Part shown: piece after piece, positions 22,519-33,434 of the stretch | Numbering within the stretch: position 1 is the first letter of the stretch | How the letters are laid out: each line of letters begins with the position of its first letter | NCBI RefSeq assembly: GCF_000236905.1 | Contig: NC_016534.1 | Location: 186,001 to 250,000, forward strand | DNA: 64,000 nucleotides | DNA from: Tetrapisispora phaffii CBS 4417 | Lineage: Eukaryota; Ascomycota; Saccharomycetes; Saccharomycetales; Saccharomycetaceae | Direction of reading: 5' to 3' | Notes under the pieces: model-generated | What the model saw: the letters and a program-made list of their open reading frames with translations, nothing else | The model's database searches: none | Told to the model about the DNA's origin: nothing | Program-made: the position numbers and the translations under genes

Positions 22519-25500
22519 TCACATCAATGAGGATCTTGTTCCAACATCTCTTGAACCTTCTCCACTAGGCATTTTACCATTTCTATCGTTACGGAATTTG
22601 TCATATATCAATTTAAGTTTTTGATATTCATTTGGTGATATACTAGCCTTGGTATCTTTTAATGCCTCATAAAAATCTTGTGTTGAAATTAAAAGAGATG
22701 CAAATGAGGAGTCAGAATCACTGGCATTATTTTTGACTTGAAGCTCACTATTACTTTCGAAATATTCTTGTATTCTCTGTCTTAGTTTTTGGAAGTCACC
22801 ATGTCCTAAGTTTTTTAGGCCAGTATTAACCAATTTAAATTGAACTCCATTTAGAACATCTTCTTTCTCTGTTTTTTGGTCTACCTTCACAGTTTCATAA
22901 CGTTCCAAATATTTATGAACTGCTTTAAGATATGCATTGTAACAGAGGCCTTGTAAATCTGCTCCAGAGAAACCTTCTGTAATATTCGACAACTCAGTCA
23001 GATTTGTATCAGGTTGAATTTTAATTTTTTTGCTATTGTGATCAGTTGACGTGATTGATTTCAAAATATCGTATCGTTCAGGTTTTCCAGGTAAGTCACA
23101 TATAATGCTCTTGTCCAATCTACCTGGCCTCAATAGAGCAGAATCTATCAAGTCTGGTCTACTAGTTGCTGCCAAAACATAGACACCATCCAAACCCTCT
23201 GCACCATCCATCTGAGTTAACAATTGATTAACAATTCTATCTGTAACACCAGTTGAATCATGTCCTCTTTTAGGAGCAATAGAATCAAATTCATCAAAAA
23301 AAAGGACGCAAGGTTTTACAGATTGTGCTTTATCGAACAATTCCCTGATGCTTTGCTCACTAGCCCCAATATATTTGTTAAGAATCTCAGGTCCCTTAAT
23401 GGAAATAAAATTCAAACCACATTGTTCTGCGACGGCACTTGCAAGTAGCGTTTTCCCACAACCTGCGTAACCATATAATAATATACCAGCTCTTAGACGT
23501 AAAGGATTCTTTTCAAATATTTTTGAGTACTTGGTTGGCCATTCTAAAGTTTCCAACAACATCTGTTTAGCTTCAAATAGAGCACCTATATCATCCCACC
23601 CCACCCCTGTATTCTTTGTTAAATGTACATTTCTCAAAGAAAAAGGAGTAAATCCCTCCAATGCTTTCTCGACAATGCTATTATTTAAAATCAAATTACA
23701 TTTACCGTTTATTTTATTTGCGGATGAATTATTTGAGATTTGCAATTGGTAATAAATTCTATCCATTAATATCTTTAAATCCAAAGTAGAATATCCATCT
23801 GCTTTAACAGCTAAGTTTAAAAGTTCATTATCGTTTTCAAACTCAATGTCATTATCAACCAAATCCTCGCAATATTTTTTTATTAAAGCTATTCTTTTGG
23901 AATTATCAGGGACTTTTAAACTCCATACTTTACATATGAAATGTTTTTCAAAAAGAATATTATTAAGTGAATTTTTCGAATTACTAGTCAGAATAACTCT
24001 CAAAGTAAGAGGGTTTATTCTTGCAATGTCATTGACCAATTGCATCAATTGAATTGACAATTTATACGAAAGACTGGTGTTGTTTTGGTTTGCACCTGGA
24101 TTATCTCTTTCCTTTTTTGGAACCCATACTTCAAAATTATCGAAAATTATAATTGATGGCGAATACCAATATGCAGTATATACTATATTAGCTATTAATT
24201 TGGATAAGTCATCAACCTTAAAGTTATTACCTTGAGAGAGAATATTATTACAATCAACATAATGAATATATTGATGACTGTTTAAAGTTAACCTTAACTT
24301 CAATTTATTTACAAGTGTAGTTTTACCAATACCTGTACCTCCTTCAATCAATATACAGTTACTTGGTAGTGCCGGCGATGAGACATATTTAATAATTTCT
24401 GCAAGTTGTTCTTCATTTAATATATCTTCTTCATGATTCATGTAATCGTAATGATAATTCTCGTAATCATTTCCTATTTTTTTAATATTCCTAGTAATTT
24501 CAGTTTCAATGTTAGATTTCCATTTTCTATTAAAATTGATAAACGGAATAATACAATTGTTTAAATTGTCAACTAGTTTAAAAGTAAGTTTATAATTATC
24601 CTTAAGAACTGTCATACCATTTACCAAAAGAACATCAGATTTAGAATTAAGTAAGTGGTTAAGAACAGCATTAGTATCTACAGTTATAGCTTCATTTAAT
24701 TTTGAAAAATTAGCTAAAATTTTGATATTATCACTTCTTTTCGATGGAGAACTCCAATGGTCTACATCGATAAATTCTGACTTTACCCTGTAACCATTTT
24801 GAACAGGTAGCAATAAGGTGTCATGCACATAGTTATTCAAAGAAATATGGTTTTCCAAAATTAGTTTCGAATGCTTTATATTTACAAATATGCTCTTAGA
24901 TTTATTATTATCGGTACTTTCCATTGGATTTTGAATAATCGTCAACCTCGCAAAATTATATTTCGAAGCTGTTAGTGTATCATTAATATAACATGTTAAA
25001 TCAATGGTATCATGCTCGTCATTTTTAAGTGCATAAAAACAAGATCTGAAATATGATGTTTGTAATATTTTTGGAGTTTTTTTACTGGGTTTTGCCCTTG
25101 ATTTATTCTCTAATGGAGAAACAATGATCAACACCCCTTCTGAAATTCTTGCTGATGTTACATTATCATCCCTACTGTCATTTATAACAATTTTCTTTAT
25201 TTTAAATTTACAGAATAAGTTATTATCGTTATTAACATAACATATAAAATCATTATCCAACGAGACAAACCTTGTCTGATGCAAAATATAGTCCTTGAAA
25301 TAGACTGCATTTTTTTCAATAATCTCCCAATCATTAGAAGTAGTTGGTTCGACATATACTTCTTTTGCTAAACAAAAATCACCAAAATGTTTTAGTTCGA
25401 CATTTACTTCTTTATTCACCATATCACCGTGTTTCAATAAACTTGGATTGATTTCCAGTGATAGTGAATCACTGGAAGGAATCCCATCCCAACCCAAAAG

Positions 25501-25680
25501 AGTTAAATCTTTGCCATTATGGCCTTTAATAATAACTCCAAATTCATTTATTGATTTGTTTGTGGATTCAAGTTCTATGATTATTTTTAATGGTAATCTG
25601 ATGAAATTACCCTTTATTTCATTATTGAATACCAAATTGATATTTTCAAAGTACAATTTATTAGATATCATTTTGTGCAT
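22519..25680 (-). CDS. PEX1: Pex1, AAA ATPase of peroxisomal receptor export
   Basis: Pex1 forms a hexamer with Pex6 that pulls ubiquitinated Pex5 out of the peroxisomal membrane. The 1,053-residue protein (1,043 in S. cerevisiae) has an N-terminal domain (1-400) and two AAA modules. D1 keeps Walker A GGTGIGKTT near 444 but its Walker B is degenerate (IIIFDNFE). D2 has intact Walker A GYAGCGKTLL near 737, Walker B VLFFDEFDSIAP near 797, and arginine fingers in DSALLRPGRLDKS. The inactive-looking D1 and active D2 are normal for Pex1. A second in-frame Met is at codon 4. Its place between PTK and APS2 differs from S. cerevisiae, where PEX1 (YKL197C) adjoins PTK1 on the duplicate track. Confidence 0.96.
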   Translation of the reverse strand: MHKMISNKLYFENINLVFNNEIKGNFIRLPLKIIIELESTNKSINEFGVIIKGHNGKDLTLLGWDGIPSSDSLSLEINPSLLKHGDMVNKEVNVELKHFGDFCLAKEVYVEPTTSNDWEIIEKNAVYFKDYILHQTRFVSLDNDFICYVNNDNNLFCKFKIKKIVINDSRDDNVTSARISEGVLIIVSPLENKSRAKPSKKTPKILQTSYFRSCFYALKNDEHDTIDLTCYINDTLTASKYNFARLTIIQNPMESTDNNKSKSIFVNIKHSKLILENHISLNNYVHDTLLLPVQNGYRVKSEFIDVDHWSSPSKRSDNIKILANFSKLNEAITVDTNAVLNHLLNSKSDVLLVNGMTVLKDNYKLTFKLVDNLNNCIIPFINFNRKWKSNIETEITRNIKKIGNDYENYHYDYMNHEEDILNEEQLAEIIKYVSSPALPSNCILIEGGTGIGKTTLVNKLKLRLTLNSHQYIHYVDCNNILSQGNNFKVDDLSKLIANIVYTAYWYSPSIIIFDNFEVWVPKKERDNPGANQNNTSLSYKLSIQLMQLVNDIARINPLTLRVILTSNSKNSLNNILFEKHFICKVWSLKVPDNSKRIALIKKYCEDLVDNDIEFENDNELLNLAVKADGYSTLDLKILMDRIYYQLQISNNSSANKINGKCNLILNNSIVEKALEGFTPFSLRNVHLTKNTGVGWDDIGALFEAKQMLLETLEWPTKYSKIFEKNPLRLRAGILLYGYAGCGKTLLASAVAEQCGLNFISIKGPEILNKYIGASEQSIRELFDKAQSVKPCVLFFDEFDSIAPKRGHDSTGVTDRIVNQLLTQMDGAEGLDGVYVLAATSRPDLIDSALLRPGRLDKSIICDLPGKPERYDILKSITSTDHNSKKIKIQPDTNLTELSNITEGFSGADLQGLCYNAYLKAVHKYLERYETVKVDQKTEKEDVLNGVQFKLVNTGLKNLGHGDFQKLRQRIQEYFESNSELQVKNNASDSDSSFASLLISTQDFYEALKDTKASISPNEYQKLKLIYDKFRNDRNGKMPSGEGSRDVGTRSSLM

Positions 25681-26899
25681 TCATATTTTCTTCACAATCA
25701 GCAGTTTTATGGGAAGTTATTGTAGATTTTCTCACAAAGCACATTAACAACAAGCCGTTTTATATTGATTGTATAAAATATAATTTGTCAATGATTTTTA
25801 ATGATTTTCATTTCTCATAATTTCCAATGGAGTTTTTAAGTTCAATTGTCATATTTCAGAGTTAAAGCCCGAATATATTTATATCAAAAAATTATGAAAT
25901 TATGACTAAAAAATCGATTTTGACACCATTATGAAGCAATTGGAATAGCAGTTAACTGTTTTTATAATTTCGAAGGTCATTGCTTAAAACTATTATCTTA
26001 TTACAATAGAAATAAAAGCTAGTGATGATATTATTTGAATATCTATCTCCCTGCTAAATATATATACTCTAATCATTGCCTATACCATTTCCTCCAATGT
26101 TGCAAAACAACGTATTTATTTAAACAATGTGCTATTCTTAGTTAAAAGTCATCTAAATTAAATAAAGAGGTTGAATAATTCTTTTACATTCTTTGAGACA
26201 TTTTTTTAGTATGTATTCTTAGGCTTTTCATCAAACTCAGATAGCCGCCGAGTAAAACTTATCTGCTTCTTAAAGTGTTAGATTTATGATATAATCAAAA
26301 ATATATCATGAAAACAAGGTGTTGTCATAAAAATAATATTTGCGATGCATTTTGAACGCTTTCTTTTTTATAGTAGTACTGATACGTTCAATAACTTTCC
26401 GAGTGGCAGATCGATTAGCTTGAATGATATCACAGCAAAATTATACAACTGAGAATTGATGGGCTCGTTTCACCATTGAGTCAAAAAACAGCAACATACA
26501 ACACAATGGTATCATAATATCTGAATTCTTTAAACAGTGTATCTGCTTCCTTTTATTATCAACCGTTAGTGTTAAACAAAGAGTTCCTTCTTCTGTTATG
26601 TGTTATATATTTATATTCAATGTATTATATATAGAGTGCGCCGCGTGTATAGTGATTACAACCGTTATCGAAGGAATGAAAATGTTGAAATATATACTTC
26701 TTCAGATACAATGATTGATATTAATGATTTAAAATATTGTTTCTGTAAATAAGCATATAGAGACATTAAGATAATCATATTAATAATTTTAGAATACTCA
26801 AATTCAGTAAAAGTACTGTATATTGAGATTTTTTACGGTGCAATTGGAGCCAACCATTAAGTTTTTGGTATTCAACAGATAACTATCTATTCCTACAGT
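25681..26899. other. Divergent promoter region PEX1/APS2
   Basis: About 1.2 kb of AT-rich DNA between divergent genes. I see no ORF, RNA gene or LTR in it. A short GC patch (GTGCGCCGCGTGT, about 26636-26648) is the only compositional oddity. Confidence 0.5.
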
Positions 26900-27343
26900 A
26901 TGGGTATTCAATTTATTCTTTGCTTCAATAAACAAGGCGTTGTACGGTTAGTGAGATGGTATGAACAATTAGAGAAAAATGAAGATACGCAAGCATACAT
27001 TTCGTCTATTTATAAGTTGTTATCTTCTCGAGATCATAAGAATCAAAGTAATTTTATTGAATCTTTTACTGAAAAGACGAAATTGGTTTATAAAAGATAC
27101 GCAGGTTTATATTTTGTAATGGGAATTGATACTAAAGATGAAGAAGCCATTCATTTATCAAATATACATCTGTTTGTTGAAGTTTTGGATGCGTTTTTTG
27201 GAAACGTCTGTGAATTAGACATTGTATTTAATTTCTATAAAGCATACATGACGATGGATGAAATGTTTATTGGTGGTGAATTGCAAGAAATTTCAAAAGA
27301 AGTGCTATTGGAAAGATTATCATATTTAGATGGCTTGGAATAA
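26900..27343 (+). CDS. APS2: Aps2, small (sigma) subunit of the AP-2 adaptor
   Basis: Sigma subunit of the plasma-membrane AP-2 clathrin adaptor; it stabilises the complex core and helps bind dileucine cargo. The protein has 147 residues, the S. cerevisiae length, and is a complete longin-fold sigma chain: MGIQFILCFNKQGVVRLVRW at the start, YKRYAGLYFVMGID near 70, HLFVEVLDAFFGNVCELDIVFNF near 95, and the C-terminal GGELQEISKEVLLERL helix. It closes the YJR-type block (YJR058C). An LTR and tRNA-Tyr follow at the synteny break. Confidence 0.97.
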   Translation: MGIQFILCFNKQGVVRLVRWYEQLEKNEDTQAYISSIYKLLSSRDHKNQSNFIESFTEKTKLVYKRYAGLYFVMGIDTKDEEAIHLSNIHLFVEVLDAFFGNVCELDIVFNFYKAYMTMDEMFIGGELQEISKEVLLERLSYLDGLE

Positions 27344-27812
27344 ATGGTTAAAATTGTATAATTCGAATTTTATTAATCCTTAAAACAATCGATCATGTAT
27401 GAACTAAACGTTGCATCATTTTCAAGGCTACAATTGAAAGGTGTTAATAAGCATAACAAAACGAATTGCTTGTCTTTGAAACTTAAATTAATAATTCGCA
27501 TTCTGTTGATAATGCTACCAAAAGAGATGGTCAATTTGAGGTAATGCTGAGGATTATGAATATACAAATGAACTGTTAAAATGAATTGTCCCACACAATT
27601 ACAAGACGTGCCATCAGAAATGCAATATGTTCATATAGAGTTAAATGACAATGCCATGACTTCATTTCCGGAGCACTACCATGTTAATATCATAATCTGC
27701 AAGTTAGGAGTTCAACATACATTTTCCTTATAATCTACATCATCTGATCGTCAATCCACATGCACAGTCCCAGGCTCATCGGATATTTATATAGTTCAGT
27801 ATAACATATCTC
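27344..27812. other. Intergenic region APS2 to LTR
   Basis: 469 bp of AT-rich DNA with no recognised feature. Confidence 0.5.
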
Positions 27813-28165
27813 TGCTCAATAGTTGAATTCATTGCTTTAATATATTAAAATGTAGTTAAATTATATACTCTATAATTAGATTAATCTCTCTGGTCTCTTG
27901 GACCGGGATCAATGAATCATTAGCTATTGATAACCGGGGTTTATATATACATACTATTTCAATCTACCGTTGTGTCCACTCGAGACGACGTCGTCGAGTT
28001 GAACACGTACGGCAGACTGATGGTTCTACAGTACTATTTATGCATTAGAAATTCTGCTATTACATTCTTGCAGGCACTATTGTTTCAGCTTTGCAACAAT
28101 AGTCTCGTATAGAGGTAATATCTGGTATCGTATAGTCACTTATACGACCAGTGACGTTTCCAACA
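27813..28165 (-). mobile_element. Solo LTR, family A (353 bp)
   Basis: On the minus strand it runs from TGTTGGAAAC to ATTGAGCA, exactly the same length (353 bp) as the copy at 63607-63959 and clearly homologous over its whole length. It holds a TATATATAAACCCC promoter-like stretch and the 12-bp palindrome GACGACGTCGTC. The flanking pentamers (ATCTC and ACATG) do not match, so no target duplication is visible. The TGTTGG end lies 92 bp upstream of the tRNA-Tyr gene. Confidence 0.9.
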
Positions 28166-28257
28166 ACATGAATATCTATGGTATTATGATTTGACCAGAT
28201 ATTCCCCGAATAATATTGTTAGTAATTATAAATTTCGAAGTTAGACTACAAAATATC

Positions 28258-28347
28258 CTCTCGGTAGCCAAGTTGGTTTAAGGCGCAAGACTGTAATGTG
28301 ATAACAAAGTAATCTTGAGATCGGGCGTTCGACTCGCCCCCGGGAGA
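28258..28347 (+). tRNA. tRNA-Tyr (anticodon GUA), with intron
   Basis: Begins CTCTCGGTAGCC and ends CCGGGAG plus discriminator A; acceptor stem 7 bp. The anticodon stem CAAGA/TCTTG holds anticodon GTA. A 15-nt intron (TGTGATAACAAAGTA, 28300-28314) follows one base after the anticodon, as in S. cerevisiae tRNA-Tyr genes. The exons match the yeast gene closely. A T-run terminator follows at 28354-28359. Confidence 0.97.
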
Positions 28348-28775
28348 CATTAACTTTTTTAATTATTGTTACGCATAATAACTATCGTATTTCCACTGAT
28401 TCTCATAGTGAACGACGCGTTATTTGCTTAAGCTTAATATCAGAATAAGTGATGAATAAATCAAATTTATGAAAAGTTTCAAGAATAAACTGTCTTTATA
28501 ATTTAATTTAATTGCTGAACAATTTTCCAACTGTTCATTGTTTTTCATTCCTCAATTAATACTAACACAGAGAGAGTCCAAGGTTATATTATTGATATTC
28601 CAATTGATCTCCCATCGACATATAAAAGCGATCAAAGTTTGGAAGTATTTTATTTTATTTTTTTGTTTTAGTACTTGGTTATCAAGTAGTTGAGTGGTGA
28701 TTGGATGAGTTATAGAACATAAGTATATTTAACTAAAAACAAAAAGTAATATATATATATATATATTATAGTACA
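28348..28775. other. Intergenic region tRNA-Tyr to IOC3
   Basis: IOC3 promoter region with TATAAAAG near 28620 and a (TA)n microsatellite at about 28749-28767, immediately before the start codon. Confidence 0.5.
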
Positions 28776-31202
28776 ATGTCTGATGAAGAAGTTCCTACTG
28801 TCCATGAGGATGTCTCAAATAAAGAGAACGAAAATTTAGCTGACACTTCTATTGTAAGTGATAGTGGTTTTGGACTAAGACGTTCTACTCGTACACCCAA
28901 ACCTAGAGTATTAATTGATAAAGCAACAGAAACTGAAGAAAGGAATGCTGCAGAAGCCGCTGAAAGGAGAAGGATTTCTAATGCTAAAGCTAAACAGAAA
29001 GCAAAACTTAAGCAGAAAGCTTTGGAAAAAGAGAAGCAAATGTTAATTGTTAAGAAAGAGAAAGAGAAAGAAAGATTGAAGAAACAAAAACTGAAGCAGA
29101 AAGAAAAAGAGAAAGCTAAAAAGGCTAAAGAGAAGGAGAAAGAGAAGAACAAGAAAAAACTACTGCAATTGAAAGCCATTAAGAAAAATCCAACCATTGC
29201 TGGTGGTAAAATTGATAAGAATGTTAAGGTTAAAGAAGCATCGTTAGATTATATACCACCTGTAAATACTGAAAATTGGACCCCAATGTTGCCGTTATCG
29301 ACACTAGATTTTAAGAATGCACACAGTGTTATTTCAAGATTTAAGAATCCAAATTTAATGGCAGTTCCATATGCAGGTGACGTTATGAAACTAATGTCTT
29401 TTATCAATAAGTTCTATATTTTTTTTGATAATGAATTGCTAAATTTGTCATTTCAGGATTTTGAAATTGGTTTGGATTTATACCCCGTTACTCCACAAGA
29501 TATTGGCATGGAATTTGATAATAAAAAACTACTATATCAAGATTATATCAGCGTGAAGGAAGTCATTGCTTGCCAGGATAAAATGAATTTAGTATTTTTA
29601 TCATTATTAAGATTATTGTTCGATTCTTCGGATAGTGATAGAAGCAGAGAACACAACCCGGTTGCCAGTTTAGCAGATTTACAAACTTCTAAAAAAGTTT
29701 ATGCAAAATATATTGAAAAATTAAGGGAAACATCTCTTGACTGGGGTTATCCACAAGAATGGAGAAAACAAATCAATGAAGGCGATGATATTTCAAAGCC
29801 AAAGTCTAAAATGTTTGAGAATGATGACACTATTCCTGTAGACCCTAAAAATCCTTTAATTTTAACAGAAAATATATATGAATGGCAGAAGCTTGCTCCA
29901 ATCGATGAGGAAGATAACCCTCTATTTGTTCCAGATATTGAAAAGATCGGCATCCTAGCATTATACCCTAATGACAGAATCATTCTGTTCAGAGCTTTAG
30001 TTGATTGGTGTTCTGCCAATTCTCCAAAAGTACACAATGAAATCCATTTTCTGTCACATTTCAAAAAAGACCCTACATTTGGTATTCAAACTCAACATGT
30101 CCCAAGGTATTTCTTAGAGGGTTCTAAAACTACTATGTTGCAATTCCAAAGACTTTGTGAAATTATGGAAATTAGAATGGAAGTCCGAAGTAAAAGAAAA
30201 CATGTAAAGAAGCAAATTGCTGAAGGGAAGAATGAGGATTTTGCCAAAAAAATGGAAATTTTGAATCATATTAAGGCATCATATTCTTCACTAACAGCTG
30301 AGGAGAAAAAGAAAAGTATTATAGAAAACTATGACAATTGGACCAAATTATTCAAAGGTGAACTTCATGATAATCCTCTATCAGATCCTTATGAAGATGA
30401 ATTATATAAATTAAGATCTCAAGAATTTTTCATCTCAAGAATACCACAAGTAGGTGATTTTTACATTCCAAGATTACATTCATATTCTGATTCACCAGTA
30501 AGTGTGTCAACATATACCGACTTAAGAAGCCTAGAAAATTTACTTGATAAATTTAACGATGGTAAATATGATACGCATTATTTATTTGAAAATTTTGGAC
30601 AGGCATTAAGTAGTCAATTTAAGCTACTTTATCATGATACTCCTACATTAATTTCAGATATGGGTAAACCTAGGGCTAAAAAAGGTAAAGTTTATTGGTA
30701 TGAAATGTGTCAAGATTCAAATACTCTACTTGAGTTTATCGATTTCTTAGATTATAAAATTGCATCTCCGGTTGAGAAACCTAAAAAGAAAGTGAAAGAA
30801 GAAGTTGAAAACAATACATCAGAAAATCTGCAAGCAATTCCAGAAGCAAAAGAACCTGAACCTGAAAATGTTGAGACTGATGTTAAAAATGAAGAGCCTG
30901 AAAACTTGGATCCTACTATCAATAAAAAACCACTTCCTAAGGAATCAAGATTCAATGCTTCCAGAAGAAAATTGAAACAGTTACAAGATTACTTGAAAAG
31001 GCTCTACCACATATTGCATGCATTTGAACAATTGAAAAAAGAATATGCAGGCATGAAATCCGGTAAAAGAACTTTGAGAAGAATTCAAAGACGTATAACA
31101 TATAATGACAGTGATTTTGATGAAGATGATGAGAGAGATAACGATGAGGATAACGATGAGGATGAATATCCAAGAGCAAATAAAAAATACCGTAGAGAAT
31201 AG
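28776..31202 (+). CDS. IOC3: Ioc3/Esc8-like subunit of the ISW1a chromatin remodeller
   Basis: Ioc3 joins the Isw1 ATPase to form ISW1a, which spaces and positions promoter nucleosomes. The protein has 808 residues (787 in S. cerevisiae Ioc3, 714 in its duplicate Esc8). Residues about 50-150 are a long Lys/Glu-rich coiled coil. About 185-270 is a DDT-like helical region (PYAGDVMKLMSFINKF). About 370-660 contains the WHIM-type segments (for example IEKIGILALYPNDRIILFRALVDW and VYWYEMCQDSNTLLEFIDFL). An acidic tail closes the protein. The following CMK-GSY-AIP5 genes reproduce YFR013W-YFR016C, favouring IOC3 over ESC8. Confidence 0.85.
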   Translation: MSDEEVPTVHEDVSNKENENLADTSIVSDSGFGLRRSTRTPKPRVLIDKATETEERNAAEAAERRRISNAKAKQKAKLKQKALEKEKQMLIVKKEKEKERLKKQKLKQKEKEKAKKAKEKEKEKNKKKLLQLKAIKKNPTIAGGKIDKNVKVKEASLDYIPPVNTENWTPMLPLSTLDFKNAHSVISRFKNPNLMAVPYAGDVMKLMSFINKFYIFFDNELLNLSFQDFEIGLDLYPVTPQDIGMEFDNKKLLYQDYISVKEVIACQDKMNLVFLSLLRLLFDSSDSDRSREHNPVASLADLQTSKKVYAKYIEKLRETSLDWGYPQEWRKQINEGDDISKPKSKMFENDDTIPVDPKNPLILTENIYEWQKLAPIDEEDNPLFVPDIEKIGILALYPNDRIILFRALVDWCSANSPKVHNEIHFLSHFKKDPTFGIQTQHVPRYFLEGSKTTMLQFQRLCEIMEIRMEVRSKRKHVKKQIAEGKNEDFAKKMEILNHIKASYSSLTAEEKKKSIIENYDNWTKLFKGELHDNPLSDPYEDELYKLRSQEFFISRIPQVGDFYIPRLHSYSDSPVSVSTYTDLRSLENLLDKFNDGKYDTHYLFENFGQALSSQFKLLYHDTPTLISDMGKPRAKKGKVYWYEMCQDSNTLLEFIDFLDYKIASPVEKPKKKVKEEVENNTSENLQAIPEAKEPEPENVETDVKNEEPENLDPTINKKPLPKESRFNASRRKLKQLQDYLKRLYHILHAFEQLKKEYAGMKSGKRTLRRIQRRITYNDSDFDEDDERDNDEDNDEDEYPRANKKYRRE

Positions 31203-31461
31203 TCTTATTATATTTAGAGTTATACGTGTTTGGAAATTACAATTATTTAAAGTATGCTAATATTAGTAGAATTTCTTTTAAGATTCCTCCAATAAACAAA
31301 TGTAATATTAATCTAAAATTTCAATTTATGTATTTTGTAACATTACATTAGATGCATAATCCGCACCTTGACATTAAAAGATTAATTTTTATTCGTTGAC
31401 TTCAAGATATCATTTTATACAAAAAACAATATTAAAAGAATCATTTGCCACAATTACAAAT

Positions 31462-32751
31462 TTATGGGGTTTCTGATTGTTTTCTTTCTAATTCATTATC
31501 GTATTGCTTAAGTTTCTCCTTATTATTTGCCGCAGCCACCACAAGCTGAGCAAATGTGTTCTGAGTTAGAGTAGATTTTAGTTTCCTCTTTTGTTCCTCA
31601 CTCATTGTACTTTTTGAATCGGATGACAAGTTTAATTTATTAGTTGCATTAACTAAAGATTGAAGTGATGTTTGTCCACTATTCAATTCAATATCACTTT
31701 CTGTTTCATCTCCAACACAATAAGTTTCTCTTAGCTTCTTGATTCTGTTGTTTAACTTAACAATTTCAACAGCCTCACGGAATTTTTTACGTGCGTCGAA
31801 TCCTTCACGCACAGATGGTAATAAGTCAGCGTCATGACTCATTGTGCTTGTGATCCATGGATGAGATAATAATTGCTCAGCAGTTGGTCTCTCTTCAGGT
31901 TCAATTGTTAATGCTGATAAAATAAATTTTTTGGCTTCATCAGAGATTTTGTCCCAATAAGGTCTATGAAAAGTTACTGGATAGGTGGATGAAGTACATT
32001 CTTCTAAGAAACCTTCAACGGATTCAGCAATGAACGCACTATAACCACTTAAAAGTGTATAGGTAATAACACCTAGCGACCAGATGTCACAAGCCTTTCC
32101 GTGGCCATTGACAGTCAACACTTCTGGAGCGACGTAGCCTAAAGAACCAGCTGCTTTAAAAATCATGTCATCGTTATTTTTCAATTGTTTAGCGATACCA
32201 AAATCAGCGATAACCAAATCAGAATTATCACTGTTATTAACATATAATATATTCTCAGGCTTCAAATCTCTATGGACGACATTTTGCGAATGAATATATT
32301 TAACAGCATCTAATAATTGATAAATAATTTTAACAGCATCATTTTCTGTAAACTTACCTCTAGCTAAAATTCTATCAAACAATTCACCACCAGTGGCTAA
32401 TTGGGTAACGATATAAAATTTATCTTTAGATTCAAACCAATCCTTGAATGCAACAATATGTGGATGGTGTAATCTTTGTAATATTGATAATTCATCATAT
32501 AGCATTTGTAAATGAACTTCATTGCCTTGCAAAGCTTTCTTCAATAAGATTTTGACAGCAACATCTTCTCCTGTTGATATACGTCTAGCTTGTCTCACTA
32601 CACCGAACGAACCTGCACCTAGAGTCTTACCAAAAATATAATCTTCTTTATTAATGTAGGATGAAGGTTGGCCACTTATTTTTTGTAGGAACTTTGCAAC
32701 TTTATGCCCTTCAATAGGAGTTGGCTCTTGAATTTCACTTTTATCAACCAT
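31462..32751 (-). CDS. CMK1: Calmodulin-dependent protein kinase (Cmk1/Cmk2-like)
   Basis: Ca2+/calmodulin-dependent serine/threonine kinase of the CaMK I type. The 429-residue protein (446-447 in S. cerevisiae Cmk1/Cmk2) has a kinase domain at about 42-305: [11 protein letters not shown] loop, VAVKILLKK lysine, [11 protein letters not shown] catalytic loop, DFGIAKQ, and APEVL. After the domain, residues about 320-350 ([20 protein letters not shown]) form the basic amphipathic autoinhibitory/calmodulin-binding segment. Synteny with IOC3 and GSY supports CMK1 (YFR014C). Confidence 0.93.
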   Translation of the reverse strand: MVDKSEIQEPTPIEGHKVAKFLQKISGQPSSYINKEDYIFGKTLGAGSFGVVRQARRISTGEDVAVKILLKKALQGNEVHLQMLYDELSILQRLHHPHIVAFKDWFESKDKFYIVTQLATGGELFDRILARGKFTENDAVKIIYQLLDAVKYIHSQNVVHRDLKPENILYVNNSDNSDLVIADFGIAKQLKNNDDMIFKAAGSLGYVAPEVLTVNGHGKACDIWSLGVITYTLLSGYSAFIAESVEGFLEECTSSTYPVTFHRPYWDKISDEAKKFILSALTIEPEERPTAEQLLSHPWITSTMSHDADLLPSVREGFDARKKFREAVEIVKLNNRIKKLRETYCVGDETESDIELNSGQTSLQSLVNATNKLNLSSDSKSTMSEEQKRKLKSTLTQNTFAQLVVAAANNKEKLKQYDNELERKQSETP

Positions 32752-33434
32752 AGTTATTGTATTTGTGTATTCTGGATTGATTTTAATAAATTTTATGTCA
32801 ATAGGGTTGAAGGTTTATAGCACACTTACTGTGATTGAATAAAATGCGTTAATGTACTTTTTACAATATCAAATTAAGATTAATTTTAATTAAATGTACA
32901 CACACGGGTAATATTTTGTAAACTAGTCTTATATTGATACTAAAGTTAACATATGTTTGAAGATTTTATCAATTACAAAAGAAGTTATACTCAGTTACTT
33001 TTGAATATGCTTTCTGTCAAGAACAACGCCTCCTGTATGTTTTTCGAAACTTTAAATATTCAAGAAACCCTAAAAATTTTCATAAGGTGATAAATCTTGA
33101 AAAATGTTGAAATACTAGTAGTGACAATGACGTTTTTGTTAAAGTCAACAAGGTAAAGATAGTTGAATATATATATATATATATATATATTAGTTAACAG
33201 TAGGTATTTGGTTTTTCTTTCACATTTTCTAATCGATACGTTTCCTTCACAAATTGATTGAATTTCGTTGAATACGTTTAACTATAACATGTTTATAGCC
33301 ATATAGATATAATAATTTGTTCTTGGTTATATGTATATTATTATACTGTAAAAATGTTGAACTAATATGAGAATCTTCTTCGTTAAATAAAAAGATTTTT
33401 GTGCTCCAACACTGTTTTTTCATTGATTTTTATT
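32752..33434. other. Intergenic region CMK-GSY
   Basis: 683 bp: CMK promoter and GSY 3' end, AT-rich, with a (TA)n microsatellite at about 33167-33191. No gene is seen. Confidence 0.55.
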
